Part shown: positions 8,859 through 18,234 of the stretch, piece after piece
Layout of the letters: the number at the start of each line of letters is the position of its first letter
How positions within the stretch are numbered: the stretch's first letter is position 1
Assembly (NCBI RefSeq): GCF_031585635.1
Contig: NZ_CP134195.1
Span: 2,728,001-2,792,000 of the forward strand
From: Paraburkholderia sp. FT54
GTDB lineage: Bacteria; Pseudomonadota; Gammaproteobacteria; Burkholderiales; Burkholderiaceae
Direction of reading: 5' to 3'
DNA: 64,000 bases
Made by a program: the position numbers and the translations under genes
The notes under the pieces: model-generated
The model's input: only the letters and a program-made list of their open reading frames with translations
Database searches by the model: none
What the model was told of the DNA's origin: nothing

Positions 8859-9846
8859 CTTTGCTCCTCCGGCGTGAACCGTCCATTTCTGTAACTGCAG
8901 TACGCTTACCTACCGCAAACAACATTCACTTCAGTCATCCGTCGATCTGCCATTTTCGATTCGCAGTCCAAAATTGACGTGACACTACCCCGCTCCGATC
9001 CGACGACACGACGCGTCTCCAGGAGACCACGGCCGCGCGTCACGCGAGTCGAATAGACGATCTAAGTAGAACTACTAATAGATTAAATTTGAGCCACTCA
9101 CTTCTGCCTTGCATGAACGCTGGAGACAACCTGAACGCTATAAGTCGTTACGCTCGGAACTTTTTGCGCAAACGTCACATTCGTTTCATGGGTCGCAACG
9201 ATAGCAGGACAAAAAATCTGCGGTCAAACTTTTTTTGATGTCAGCATACTTAGTTTAGAGAGGAGACTCTAACTCATGCCGAATTCGCGTCGCTTTAAAA
9301 GAATAAGCGTATGCGGAGCAGATGAGCATTCGAATTCTTTCTGCCCCGCAATTGGGATTTCGCTGCCCGTTCGGAGTGCACCGATGCACACGAAAATGTC
9401 GACCGGCTGACTGACCCGGCGTGCAGAAGCCTTTCTGGGCGGGCGTTTCGACGCCATCTCAGCGTAACTCACGTGCGATTGCGGACGACCCGTTTGCGAT
9501 GGTGATCGGGCGCCGGCGTGTGACCGCCGCCAAAGGCGAGAAGATAGCAGAAGGATAGAAGCATTTGAAAATATTCTTAGCGGTATTTACGACACTCTAA
9601 ATACGCATCTCAATTACGCTCCGCATTGAATTACAAAACAATTCTAATAAATTACAAACTGCCGACAGAATGGATGGATGCCGCGTACGGGCGATGTCGG
9701 TGCGATGTTGGCGAGCTGTGCATGGCAATTTCGCGCTGACCGGACGCCCGGCTAAAGCGACACGCACATGCGCCGGCAAACCCTCGCCGGTTCGACAAAA
9801 CGAGCAAGTGTGAGCGGCGCAACGTTGATCGCGCCGCTCGACTGCA
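8859..9846. other. 988-base non-coding stretch between tonB and uvrA
   Basis: No convincing gene. It is AT-richer than its neighbours and must contain the tonB promoter on the minus strand. Visible structure: a short dyad AGTAG-AA-CTACT at 9067-9078; an inverted repeat TTAGAG-6-CTCTAA at 9255-9272; directly after it a 44-codon frame on + (9276-9410) with GGAG at a wide spacing, which I do not call as a gene; and the uvrA terminator at 9812-9839. Confidence 0.5.
9812..9839 (-). terminator. Rho-independent-type terminator of uvrA
   Basis: GAGCGGCGC and GCGCCGCTC form a perfect 9-bp stem around a 10-base loop, eight bases beyond the uvrA stop. On the minus strand the stem is followed by a T-containing tract (ACACTTGCTCGTTTTGTC), which is moderate rather than ideal. 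Confidence 0.65.
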
Positions 9847-12800
9847 TCATCCGTTCGTGCCCTCGCCTGCCACGACAGCGCTGTTGTTACGCGATCGCGC
9901 GAGAACGGGTCGCAGCGCGGCGCCCGTATGGCTCGCGGCAATGCGCGACAGTCCTTCGGGATCCGTGGCAGCGACGATCGACCCGCCGCCCACGCCGCCT
10001 TCTGGACCGAGATCGATGATCCAGTCCGCCTCGGCGATCACATCCAGATCGTGCTCGATGACGACGACACTATGGCCGCCGTCCGCGAGACGATGCAGCA
10101 CGCGGATCAGCTTGGCGACGTCCGCCATATGCAGACCCACGGTCGGTTCGTCCAGCACATACAACGTGTGCGGCGGCTTCTGACCGCGCCGCGTGATGTC
10201 GTCGCGCACCTTGCTCAATTCGGTGACGAGCTTGATGCGCTGCGCTTCGCCGCCCGACAACGTGGGCGATGGCTGACCCAGCGTGAGATAACCGAGGCCC
10301 ACGTCTTTCATCAACTGCAATGGATGAGCGATGTTCGAGATAGGCCCAAAGAACTCGACGGCTTCATCGATTTCCATGGTCAACACGTCGCCGATATTCT
10401 TGCCGCGCCACGTGACCGCGAGCGTCTCGGGGTTGAAGCGCTGGCCGTGACACACATCGCAAGGCACTTTCACATCGGGCAGGAAGCTCATGCCGATGGT
10501 GCGCACGCCCTGCCCCTCGCAGGCGGGGCAACGGCCTTCGCCGGTGTTGAACGAGAAACGCGAAGCCGTATAGCCACGCGCCCGCGCTTCGAGCGTGCCG
10601 GCGAACAGCTTGCGGATTGCGTCCCACACGCCGATGTACGTGGCGGGACACGAACGCGGTGTCTTGCCGATCGGCGTTTGATCGACTTCAAGTACGCGGT
10701 CGATGGTTTCCCAGCCGGTGATCGAATCGCACCCTTGCCATGCATGCGTCACGTTCAGCGGCGCGCGCGGTGCCGAGCGCGCCAGCACGCTGGAGCGCCG
10801 GTTCGCCGCGGGCTTTTCCTCGGCCGCCGCGCGCGCGCGCCGCGTGGCCGGCGACGACAGCACCGAACGTCCGACGGCATCCAGCAGATTGGTCATCAGC
10901 ACGTCGCGCGCAAGCGTCGACTTGCCGGAACCGCTGACGCCGGTGACCGCCACCAGCCGCGAAAGCGGAATGCCGACCGTGACGTTGCGCAAATTGTGCA
11001 ACTTGCCGCCGTGCACGGTCAGCCAGTTCTCCGGCACCGCGGCCGTGCGCTTACCCGGCGCGACCACTTCGCGGCGCGGCTGCAAAGGATGCACGATGGG
11101 CTGCGCGAGAAACTGTCCTGTCAGCGAATCGGGCTGCGCCGACAGGTCGGCAACACTGCCCTGCGCGACCAGCGTGCCGCCGCGTTTGCCCGCGCCCGGC
11201 CCGATGTCGATGATGTGATCAGCACGCCGTATCGTGTCCTCGTCATGCTCGACGACCACCAGCGTATTGCCCTTCTCACCGAGCTTGCGCAAAGCGTTCA
11301 GCAGAATCTGATTGTCGCGCGGATGCAGACCGATGGTCGGTTCGTCGAGCACGTAGCACACGCCTTGCAGGTTGCTGCCGAGTTGAGCGGCGAGCCGGAT
11401 GCGCTGCGCTTCGCCGCCTGAAAGACTCGGCGCCGCGCGATCGAGACTCAGATAGCCAAGCCCCACTTCCTCGAGGAACTGCAGACGGCTGCCGATTTCG
11501 CTCACCACGTCACGCGCGATTTCCGCGTCGCGGCCGGTCATCTCCAGCGTGTCGATCCACGCGCGCGTATCGGCCACGGTCCACTGCGCGACATCGACAA
11601 TCGCCTGTGCGTCGAACGTGACAGCGCGCGCGGTGGGATTAAGACGCGTACCGGCGCAATCCAGACATGGTTCGTCGACGAGACCCTCGGGCTCCTGCTC
11701 TTCCGACGGCAGGCTCTGTTCACGACCGCGATTGTCGTCGACGACGATCGTATCGTCGTACACCGCGCGTTGTTCACGCGTGAGCGCAAGGCCCGTGCCG
11801 ACGCACGTGGTACACCAGCCATGCTTGCTGTTGTACGAGAACATGCGCGGATCGAGTTCGGGGTAGCTCGTGCCGCACACCGGGCACGCGCGCCTGGTGG
11901 ACAGCACCTTCACGGCGCCGAGTTTCGCCGTGGGATGACCGCCAGTGATCGCGTCGTGCAAACCGTCGAGCGGCGCCAGCAGATGCATCACGCCCTTGCC
12001 GACTTCCAGCGTCTGGTCGAGCGCCTGACGCAGTTCGGTTTCGTTGTCCGGCGACACGACGAGGTCAGCCACCGGCAGCTCGATCGTATGCTCGCGGAAG
12101 CGGTCGAGCTTCGGCCACGGGTCCACCGGCACGAACTCGCCGTCCACACGCAGATGGGTATTGCCGCGCGCTTTCGCCCACTTCGCCAGATCCGTATAGA
12201 CGCCCTTGCGGTTCACGACCAGCGGCGCGAGGAAACCGACGTGCTGCCCCTTGTGATCGCGCAGCAACTGCGCCGCGATCGATTCGACGCTTTGCGCCGT
12301 GACCGGCGTGCCGTCGTGAATGCAATGCTGCAGACCGAGCTTCACATATAGCAGACGCAGGAAGTGCCATACCTCCGACGTGGTCGCGACGGTACTCTTG
12401 CGCCCGCCGCGCGAGAGCCGCTGTTCGATCGCGACGGTCGGCGGAATACCGTACACCGCGTCGACTTCGGGCCGCCCCGCCGGTTGCACGATGGAACGCG
12501 CGTAGGCATTCAGCGATTCGAGGTAACGGCGCTGCCCTTCGTGGAACAGAATGTCGAAGGCGAGCGTGGACTTGCCCGAACCGGACACGCCTGTAATCAC
12601 GTTGAATTTGCCGTGTGGAATGTCCACATCCAGCGCCTTCAGGTTGTGCTCGCGCGCGTTGACGATGCGCACCACGTCCTCGCCTTCGATCGCCCGGCGC
12701 GCTCGCGCCGCGCTCAACGCCTTTTGCAGCGGAATGCCTTGCGACGCCGGTTCGGCCGCCGCGCTCATGGCGCGGTCGTATTGCAGCAGCGCCTCGCCAG

Positions 12801-15762
12801 TATGCGATTCCGGGCAGGCTTTGACGTCTTCCGGCGTGCCGGCGCACAGCACCCGACCGCCGCCGTCGCCACCTTCGGGGCCGAGGTCGATCAGCCAGTC
12901 GGCCGCGCGGATCACGTCGAGATTGTGCTCGATCACGATCAGCGAATGACCGCTCGCGAGCAGCTTGCCGAACGCCTGCATCAGCTTGGCGATGTCGTCG
13001 AAATGCAGGCCGGTGGTCGGTTCGTCGAACATGAACAGACGCTTCGCGACCGGCTGCTTCGCGCTGCGCGCAGTCCGCGCCTGGGCCGATTCCGCCAGGA
13101 AACCGGCGAGTTTGAGGCGCTGCGCTTCGCCGCCCGACAACGTGGGCACCGGCTGGCCGAGCTTCACGTATTCGAGGCCCACGTCGACGATCGGTTGCAG
13201 CACGCGCAACACTTCGGCATCTTTAGCGAAATACGTGGTGGCTTCGCTCACCGTCAATTCCAGCACGTCGGCAATGCTCAGCGCGCGCGCCGGTTCGCCG
13301 CGCTCGATCTTCACTTCGAGCAATTCCGCGCGATAACGGCGCCCGTCGCAATCGGGGCAACGCAGATACACGTCGCTCAGGAACTGCATTTCGATATGTT
13401 CGAAACCCGAGCCACCGCAGGTCGGGCAACGGCCTTCGCCCGAGTTGAAGCTGAACATGCCCGGGCCGTAACCGCGTTGCTGCGCCAGCGGCGCCTTGGC
13501 AAACAGCTTGCGGATTTCGTCGAACGCGCCGACGTAACTCGCCGGATTCGAGCGCGCCGTCTTGCCGATCGGCGACTGGTCGACGAACACGACGTCGGTG
13601 ACCTGATCGGCGCCGCTCAGGTTTCTGAATGCACCCGGCGATTCGGTGGCGAGACCGAAGTGCCGCGCCATGGCCGGATACAGCACATCTTGCAGCAGCG
13701 TGGATTTGCCGGACCCCGACACCCCTGTCACGCAGACGAGCCGCTGCAGGGGAATCTCCACCGTGACATCGCGCAGATTGTGTTCCGTCGCGCCTTCGAG
13801 CACGATGCGCGGCGTGGCGGCATCCACGGGACGCTGCGACCAATGCGCCGCGTCGGCCACGTGCCGGCGGCCGCCGAGGTACTCGCCGGTGAGCGTGCCG
13901 GAGGAACGGATCGCTTCGGGCGCACCGTCGTAAATGATCGAGCCGCCGCGCTCGCCCGGCCCCGGCCCCATGTCGATCAGACGATCCGCCGCGAGCATCA
14001 CGGAGGGATCGTGTTCGACCACCACCAGCGTATTGCCCGCGTCACGCAAACGGTGCATGGCTTCGACGATGCGGTTCAGATCGCGCGGATGCAAGCCGAT
14101 GCTCGGCTCGTCGAGCACAAAGAGCGTCTTGGTGAGCGACGTGCCGAGCGCCGTGGTCAGGTTGATCCGCTGCACCTCACCGCCCGACAACGTGCGGCTT
14201 TGCCGGTCGAGCGTCAGATAGCCGAGGCCCACGTCGCACAGATATTTGAGGCGCGTGCGCACTTCGGCGAGCAGGAGTTTCAACGCGTCGTCGAGCAAGG
14301 CACTCGGCAAGCTGATTTCGTCGAAGAAGCGCCGGATGCGCTCGATCGGCATCAGCATCAAATCATGCACGGTCAGGCCCGGCAACGCTTCGAGCTGCCC
14401 GCGCGTCCAGTCGACGCCGCGCGGCAGGAAGCGCTTCTCCGCCGGCAGCACGTCGTCCGCATTCGCCTTGCTGCCGAGGCGCCACAACAGCGATTCCGTT
14501 TTCAGACGCGCGCCGCCGCAGGTTTCGCACGGCGTATAGCTGCGGTACTTGGACAGCAGCACGCGAATATGCATCTTGTACGCCTTCGATTCGAGATACT
14601 CGAAGAAGCGTTTGACGCCGTACCAGTGGCTTTGCCACTTGCCGTTCCAATCCGGCGAGCCGTTGATGACCCAGTCGCGCTCGGCGTCCGTCAGTTCGCC
14701 CCATGGCGTGCCGCGGCGGATATCGGCTTTCGCCGCATAGCGCATCAGATCGTCCTGGCACTCCTTCCACGCAGGCGTTTGCATGGGCTTGATCGCACCG
14801 TCGCGCAGCGTCTTGCGCGCGTCCGGGATCACCAGCCCGAGGTCGACGCCGATCACGCGACCGAAACCGCGGCAGACTTCGCATGCGCCGTAGGCCGAGT
14901 TGAACGAGAACAGCGCGGGCTGCGGATCGGCGTAGCGCAGATCGCTTTCCGGGCTGTGCAAGCCGGTGGAGAAGCGCCAGATTTGCGGTTCGGCTTCCTG
15001 ACTTTCCGCTCCTTCCGACGACGCCGGCAACACATAGATATTGACGCGCCCGCCGCCGCGCTTGAGCGAAGCCTCGATGGCCTCGACCACCCGCTGCTTG
15101 TCCACCGAGCGCAAGCGAAAGCGGTCGGCCACCACATCGAGCAGCTTGCGCTTGCCGGTGGGCGAATCGACTTCGCGCTGCGCCTGCACGCGCGTGTAGC
15201 CGCTGGCCGACAGCCATTGCTCCACTTCCTGCTCCGAGGCGGACTCGGGCAGCTCGACCGGGAACGTGACGACGAGTCTCGGTTCGTTGTCCGCCGTGCG
15301 TTCGAGCAGTTCGGCGTAGATCGTTTCCGGCGTGTCGTGACGCACCTGGTGTGCCGACTTGCGGTCGAACAGTTCTGCAGCGCGCGCGTAGAGCAGCTTC
15401 AGGTGATCGTTGAGCTCCGTCATGGTGCCGACCGTGGAGCGCGAACTGCGCACCGGATTGGTCTGGTCGATCGCAATGGCCGGCGGCACGCCGTCGACGC
15501 GGTCCACTTGCGGCCGGTCCATGCGGTCGAGAAACTGCCGGGCGTAAGCGCTGAACGTTTCGACGTAGCGCCGCTGCCCTTCCGCGTAAAGCGTGTCGAA
15601 CACGAGGCTCGACTTGCCGGAACCGGACGGGCCGGTGACGACCGTCATTTCACCGGTTCGTACGTCGAGGTCGACGTTCTTGAGGTTGTGCTGGCGTGCG
15701 CCGCGAATCTTGATAGTGCCGTTAGATGCCAATTTTTCCGACCGTCTGAATGAGTGGGCCAC
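9847..15762 (-). CDS. uvrA: excinuclease ABC subunit A, fused double-length form
   Basis: DNA-damage recognition ATPase of nucleotide excision repair. Ordinary UvrA is about 940 residues and dimerises; this product has 1971 residues and contains two complete UvrA copies joined at about residue 1000-1025. Four Walker A motifs are visible (G44PSGSGKS, about 680, 1058 and roughly 1605), each matched by an LSGGE signature and a DEP(S/T)(I/T/V)GLH Walker B. Zinc-finger CxxC pairs are retained in both halves (for example CEVCRGFG, CETCGGA, CPTCGGSG in the first; CPVCGTS, CLDCAGT, CPACEGQG in the second). The copies are clearly diverged from each other. The start is uncertain: GTG at 15762 is the longest frame, with TTG at about 15729 possible. 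A LexA-type operator lies about 90 bases upstream. A canonical single-length uvrA may exist elsewhere in the genome. Confidence 0.93.
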   Translation of the reverse strand: MAHSFRRSEKLASNGTIKIRGARQHNLKNVDLDVRTGEMTVVTGPSGSGKSSLVFDTLYAEGQRRYVETFSAYARQFLDRMDRPQVDRVDGVPPAIAIDQTNPVRSSRSTVGTMTELNDHLKLLYARAAELFDRKSAHQVRHDTPETIYAELLERTADNEPRLVVTFPVELPESASEQEVEQWLSASGYTRVQAQREVDSPTGKRKLLDVVADRFRLRSVDKQRVVEAIEASLKRGGGRVNIYVLPASSEGAESQEAEPQIWRFSTGLHSPESDLRYADPQPALFSFNSAYGACEVCRGFGRVIGVDLGLVIPDARKTLRDGAIKPMQTPAWKECQDDLMRYAAKADIRRGTPWGELTDAERDWVINGSPDWNGKWQSHWYGVKRFFEYLESKAYKMHIRVLLSKYRSYTPCETCGGARLKTESLLWRLGSKANADDVLPAEKRFLPRGVDWTRGQLEALPGLTVHDLMLMPIERIRRFFDEISLPSALLDDALKLLLAEVRTRLKYLCDVGLGYLTLDRQSRTLSGGEVQRINLTTALGTSLTKTLFVLDEPSIGLHPRDLNRIVEAMHRLRDAGNTLVVVEHDPSVMLAADRLIDMGPGPGERGGSIIYDGAPEAIRSSGTLTGEYLGGRRHVADAAHWSQRPVDAATPRIVLEGATEHNLRDVTVEIPLQRLVCVTGVSGSGKSTLLQDVLYPAMARHFGLATESPGAFRNLSGADQVTDVVFVDQSPIGKTARSNPASYVGAFDEIRKLFAKAPLAQQRGYGPGMFSFNSGEGRCPTCGGSGFEHIEMQFLSDVYLRCPDCDGRRYRAELLEVKIERGEPARALSIADVLELTVSEATTYFAKDAEVLRVLQPIVDVGLEYVKLGQPVPTLSGGEAQRLKLAGFLAESAQARTARSAKQPVAKRLFMFDEPTTGLHFDDIAKLMQAFGKLLASGHSLIVIEHNLDVIRAADWLIDLGPEGGDGGGRVLCAGTPEDVKACPESHTGEALLQYDRAMSAAAEPASQGIPLQKALSAARARRAIEGEDVVRIVNAREHNLKALDVDIPHGKFNVITGVSGSGKSTLAFDILFHEGQRRYLESLNAYARSIVQPAGRPEVDAVYGIPPTVAIEQRLSRGGRKSTVATTSEVWHFLRLLYVKLGLQHCIHDGTPVTAQSVESIAAQLLRDHKGQHVGFLAPLVVNRKGVYTDLAKWAKARGNTHLRVDGEFVPVDPWPKLDRFREHTIELPVADLVVSPDNETELRQALDQTLEVGKGVMHLLAPLDGLHDAITGGHPTAKLGAVKVLSTRRACPVCGTSYPELDPRMFSYNSKHGWCTTCVGTGLALTREQRAVYDDTIVVDDNRGREQSLPSEEQEPEGLVDEPCLDCAGTRLNPTARAVTFDAQAIVDVAQWTVADTRAWIDTLEMTGRDAEIARDVVSEIGSRLQFLEEVGLGYLSLDRAAPSLSGGEAQRIRLAAQLGSNLQGVCYVLDEPTIGLHPRDNQILLNALRKLGEKGNTLVVVEHDEDTIRRADHIIDIGPGAGKRGGTLVAQGSVADLSAQPDSLTGQFLAQPIVHPLQPRREVVAPGKRTAAVPENWLTVHGGKLHNLRNVTVGIPLSRLVAVTGVSGSGKSTLARDVLMTNLLDAVGRSVLSSPATRRARAAAEEKPAANRRSSVLARSAPRAPLNVTHAWQGCDSITGWETIDRVLEVDQTPIGKTPRSCPATYIGVWDAIRKLFAGTLEARARGYTASRFSFNTGEGRCPACEGQGVRTIGMSFLPDVKVPCDVCHGQRFNPETLAVTWRGKNIGDVLTMEIDEAVEFFGPISNIAHPLQLMKDVGLGYLTLGQPSPTLSGGEAQRIKLVTELSKVRDDITRRGQKPPHTLYVLDEPTVGLHMADVAKLIRVLHRLADGGHSVVVIEHDLDVIAEADWIIDLGPEGGVGGGSIVAATDPEGLSRIAASHTGAALRPVLARSRNNSAVVAGEGTNG

Positions 15763-15845
15763 CTCTCACGGACGCCTCGCGACCGCGCAAGTTCGGTGCA
15801 GCCGGACGGCGGAAACCCACGCCGAAGCTCAGCTTGCAACGGGAT

Positions 15846-15874
15846 ACTATACTGTATATTTATACAGTTTTCCA
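15846..15874 (-). promoter_or_regulatory. uvrA promoter with embedded LexA (SOS) operator
   Basis: On the minus strand TGGAAA (-35 like, 15869-15874) and TATAGT (-10 like, 15846-15851) are separated by exactly 17 bases. That spacer contains CTGTATAAATATACAG (15852-15867), a perfect CTG-N10-CAG LexA box with an AT-only centre. LexA bound there would block RNA polymerase. The implied leader to the start codon is about 75 bases. Confidence 0.85.
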
Positions 15875-16023
15875 CGACGCGGCACGGTTGCGCTTTCGAA
15901 GCGTCTCAGGACATGACCGGCGATAAAAAACGCGCGCCGTTCAGCGCGGCAGCAAACGTTGTGCCGATTGGAATGGCCAAGGTTTGGCGCCGCATGAAGC
16001 GGCGCTGAAGGCGTGGAGAGGCG

Positions 16024-17586
16024 TTATCGCGCGAGGCTTGCAATGCGCCGCGGGGTCGTGACCGGTGCACCGTTCCTGGCCGTAGACGCTCTCGGCGATG
16101 ATCGGCCCGCTGTCGCCGCCGTAGCGACCGGCGCGGCATCCAGCGCACGGCTTTCGCCTAGCGCATACGCCACGCAACGCCTTGCCAGCACCTCCGTCGG
16201 ATCGACGAGCCGCACCACCAGGCCGCCCGCGCACGCCAGCGTGGCGTCGCGCAGCAGCAACGGCAACTCGGTGCAACCCAGCACGATCACCTGCACGCCT
16301 TGCGCGACCAGATCGTCGACCGCCGCGGCGAGATCATCGCAGCACTCGCCCGACGTGAAGCCCGCTTTCGCGCCCTTCGGTCCGTAGATGGCGTTCATCA
16401 GGCGCGCCTGGGCCAGGTCGCCCGGCGCGATCTGCACGAAACCGCGTGCTTCGAGCGACTGCTCATAGACGCGGCTCGCCAGCGTGCCCGAGGTGGCCAG
16501 CACGCCGACTTCGCGCAGGCCCGGAAAAGTCTCATGCAGATAATCGGCGGTACAGGTCAGCATATTGACGATCGGAATGCTGAGCGACGGCTGGATCCGC
16601 TCGACGAACGCATGTGCCGTATTGCACGGAATCGCGATGAGGTCCGCGCCGCCATCCTCGAGTGTCTTGCAGGCGGCATAGAGCGCGAGCGTCGGATCGG
16701 CGCCGTTGCCGAGCAGCGCGGCGGTGCGATCGGGAATCTGCGGGTTCTGCTCGACCATGATCCTGAGGTGGTCCTGATCGCACGCGGCAGGCGTATTGCG
16801 CACCAGCTTGGCCATGAAATCGACCGTCGCCGCCGGCCCGACGCCGCCCAGCACGCCCACCTTGAAGCGCCGCTCCTGCTCCGAATATTGGGCCGCGGCG
16901 ACGTAGCGCGCGTAGACCAGATTGGCGTCGACGAACGGCACCTCGAGCCGGCCGAGCGAGCGCGCGACCAGCGCGATTTCGACGAGCCCCGGCAGAATGA
17001 TCTCCGCGCCCTGCGCGATGAGGTCCGCACACGCCGCGCGCAGCAACTCGATCGGGCGGCCATAGAGGCGGCCGTTTCTGATGCCTTCGTCGCTATAGAC
17101 GGCGCTCGTCACGCAATCGACGCCCGCTTCGTTGCGCGGATGCAGCACGGCGAACCGCGCGGCGTCGAAATAACGCTCGAAAAGACCGTTGTCGCGGATG
17201 GCGTCCGAAGTCAGCACGCCGATCCGGCGCACCGACGGAAACGCCTGGCGCACGTGCGCCGATAGCGCCGTCATGATGTTGGCGACCGGCACGGCCACGT
17301 TCGCCGAGAGTTCGTCGATGAAGGTATGGCTGAGGAAGCACGGCAACACGATCGCCTCGACGCCGCGCTTTTCGAACGCGCGCATGGTGTCGAACACGTG
17401 AATCTTGAACTGGGCGTTCACCTCGCTCTGCGAGGCCGGTCCTTGCCAGGACTGCTGCTCGAGAACGAGATCGAATGGCCGCGCCGCGCCTGGCCGGTCC
17501 CAGGCGGCGGTCATCCGGCACAGAACGTCGGCGCTGGCGAGCTGCGCCGCGCCGGTCACGACGCCCAGCGAACGATAGCGATTCAT
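16024..17586 (-). CDS. tandem Asp/Glu racemase-family protein with a half-degenerate first domain
   Basis: A 520-residue protein made of two Asp/Glu racemase-superfamily domains, roughly 1-235 and 242-485. The family uses two cysteines per domain. The second domain has both: C321 in IPCNTAHAF and C438 in VLGCTELPLLL. The first has C83 (VLPCFLSHTF) but the second cysteine position reads ILPGLVEIAL, with Gly200 in place of Cys, so it is probably not a racemase. The ATG at 17586 follows GGGGGGAAAGCCATC and was preferred over a longer frame. The C-terminal 30 residues are Ala/Arg-rich and low complexity. Single-domain relatives are aspartate racemases; the substrate here is not assigned. Confidence 0.85.
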   Translation of the reverse strand: MNRYRSLGVVTGAAQLASADVLCRMTAAWDRPGAARPFDLVLEQQSWQGPASQSEVNAQFKIHVFDTMRAFEKRGVEAIVLPCFLSHTFIDELSANVAVPVANIMTALSAHVRQAFPSVRRIGVLTSDAIRDNGLFERYFDAARFAVLHPRNEAGVDCVTSAVYSDEGIRNGRLYGRPIELLRAACADLIAQGAEIILPGLVEIALVARSLGRLEVPFVDANLVYARYVAAAQYSEQERRFKVGVLGGVGPAATVDFMAKLVRNTPAACDQDHLRIMVEQNPQIPDRTAALLGNGADPTLALYAACKTLEDGGADLIAIPCNTAHAFVERIQPSLSIPIVNMLTCTADYLHETFPGLREVGVLATSGTLASRVYEQSLEARGFVQIAPGDLAQARLMNAIYGPKGAKAGFTSGECCDDLAAAVDDLVAQGVQVIVLGCTELPLLLRDATLACAGGLVVRLVDPTEVLARRCVAYALGESRALDAAPVATAATAGRSSPRASTARNGAPVTTPRRIASLAR

Positions 17587-17676
17587 GATGGCTTTCCCCC
17601 CGTCTTTTTTTCCGCCCGCCTCGATGGTAGGCAGCTTTTGCGCGATTGAGGATGACATTATGTGGGCGGACTATGA

Positions 17677-17820
17677 CGTGGGGTTAACCACGAAACGCTG
17701 CTGTTGCGCCGGAGCGGCGACGCGGCGCCGGTCGCCGACCGCTTCGTCGAGTATCTCAGGGATGCCGGTGCCGAGCCGAAGGCCAAGCCTCATTCATCCG
17801 CTTCGCGGCGCCCTTCGTAA
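17677..17820 (+). pseudogene. possible C-terminal remnant of a LysR-type regulator
   Basis: An open stretch without a start codon reads ETLLLRRSGDAAPVADRFVE followed by YLRDAG, which resembles the last 30-40 residues of LysR effector domains, then a stop at 17818-17820. It overlaps the end of the SSB-like gene on the other strand by 31 bases. The match rests on a short motif, so it is weak. Confidence 0.25.
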
Positions 17821-18107
17821 GCGGTCAGCAGTTTGTGGGCAACCATATCCACGGCCGGTTTGACGAGCCCGTTCTTGTCGGTCCAAACCTTGGGCGTCAA
17901 GGTGCCGCTCAGCGCGACACTGTCCGCGTCGCTCAACGCGAGCAGCGCGGTTTGCACGTCGTCGTCGAAGGCAATCACATTGACGAAAATCGTGTCGCCG
18001 TCGTTGGTGGCCGCGCGTACCTTGCAGGTCACGAAACGCCTGCCGTTTTGCCCCGTGCGAATCTGCGCCTCGCCGTACAACCGCCCGCCCACCAGTCCAT
18101 CGATCAT
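17790..18107 (-). CDS. small single-stranded-DNA-binding (SSB-like OB-fold) protein
   Basis: A 105-residue protein with the pattern of the SSB/PriB OB-fold: GRLYGEAQIRTGQNGRRFVT, an internal strand TIFVNVIAFDD, then DSVALSGTLTPKVWTDKNG, matching the sequence logic of SSB core strands. It lacks the acidic C-terminal tail of canonical SSB (it ends EGRREADE, acidic but without the DDIPF tip), so it is an accessory paralogue. The ATG at 18107 has GGAGCAGGGCG upstream. Such short SSB-like genes are common in Burkholderia and of unknown role. Confidence 0.75.
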   Translation of the reverse strand: MIDGLVGGRLYGEAQIRTGQNGRRFVTCKVRAATNDGDTIFVNVIAFDDDVQTALLALSDADSVALSGTLTPKVWTDKNGLVKPAVDMVAHKLLTAYEGRREADE

Positions 18108-18234
18108 CGCCCTGCTCCTCTTGATTCGTACCGTGCGGAAAGCAGAATCGCCCAGCACGGCGCGTATGATCCCACGAGAAGCCGCGCCGCCTGCATAAAA
18201 AGCACCGCTCACTCGCGGACCAAAGGCGCGGACA

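Noticed and set aside
12364..15753. Open frame of 1129 codons on + opposite uvrA
   Set aside because: Arg/Ala/His-rich translation without domain motifs; it is the GC-driven shadow of the UvrA frame, which has all family motifs.
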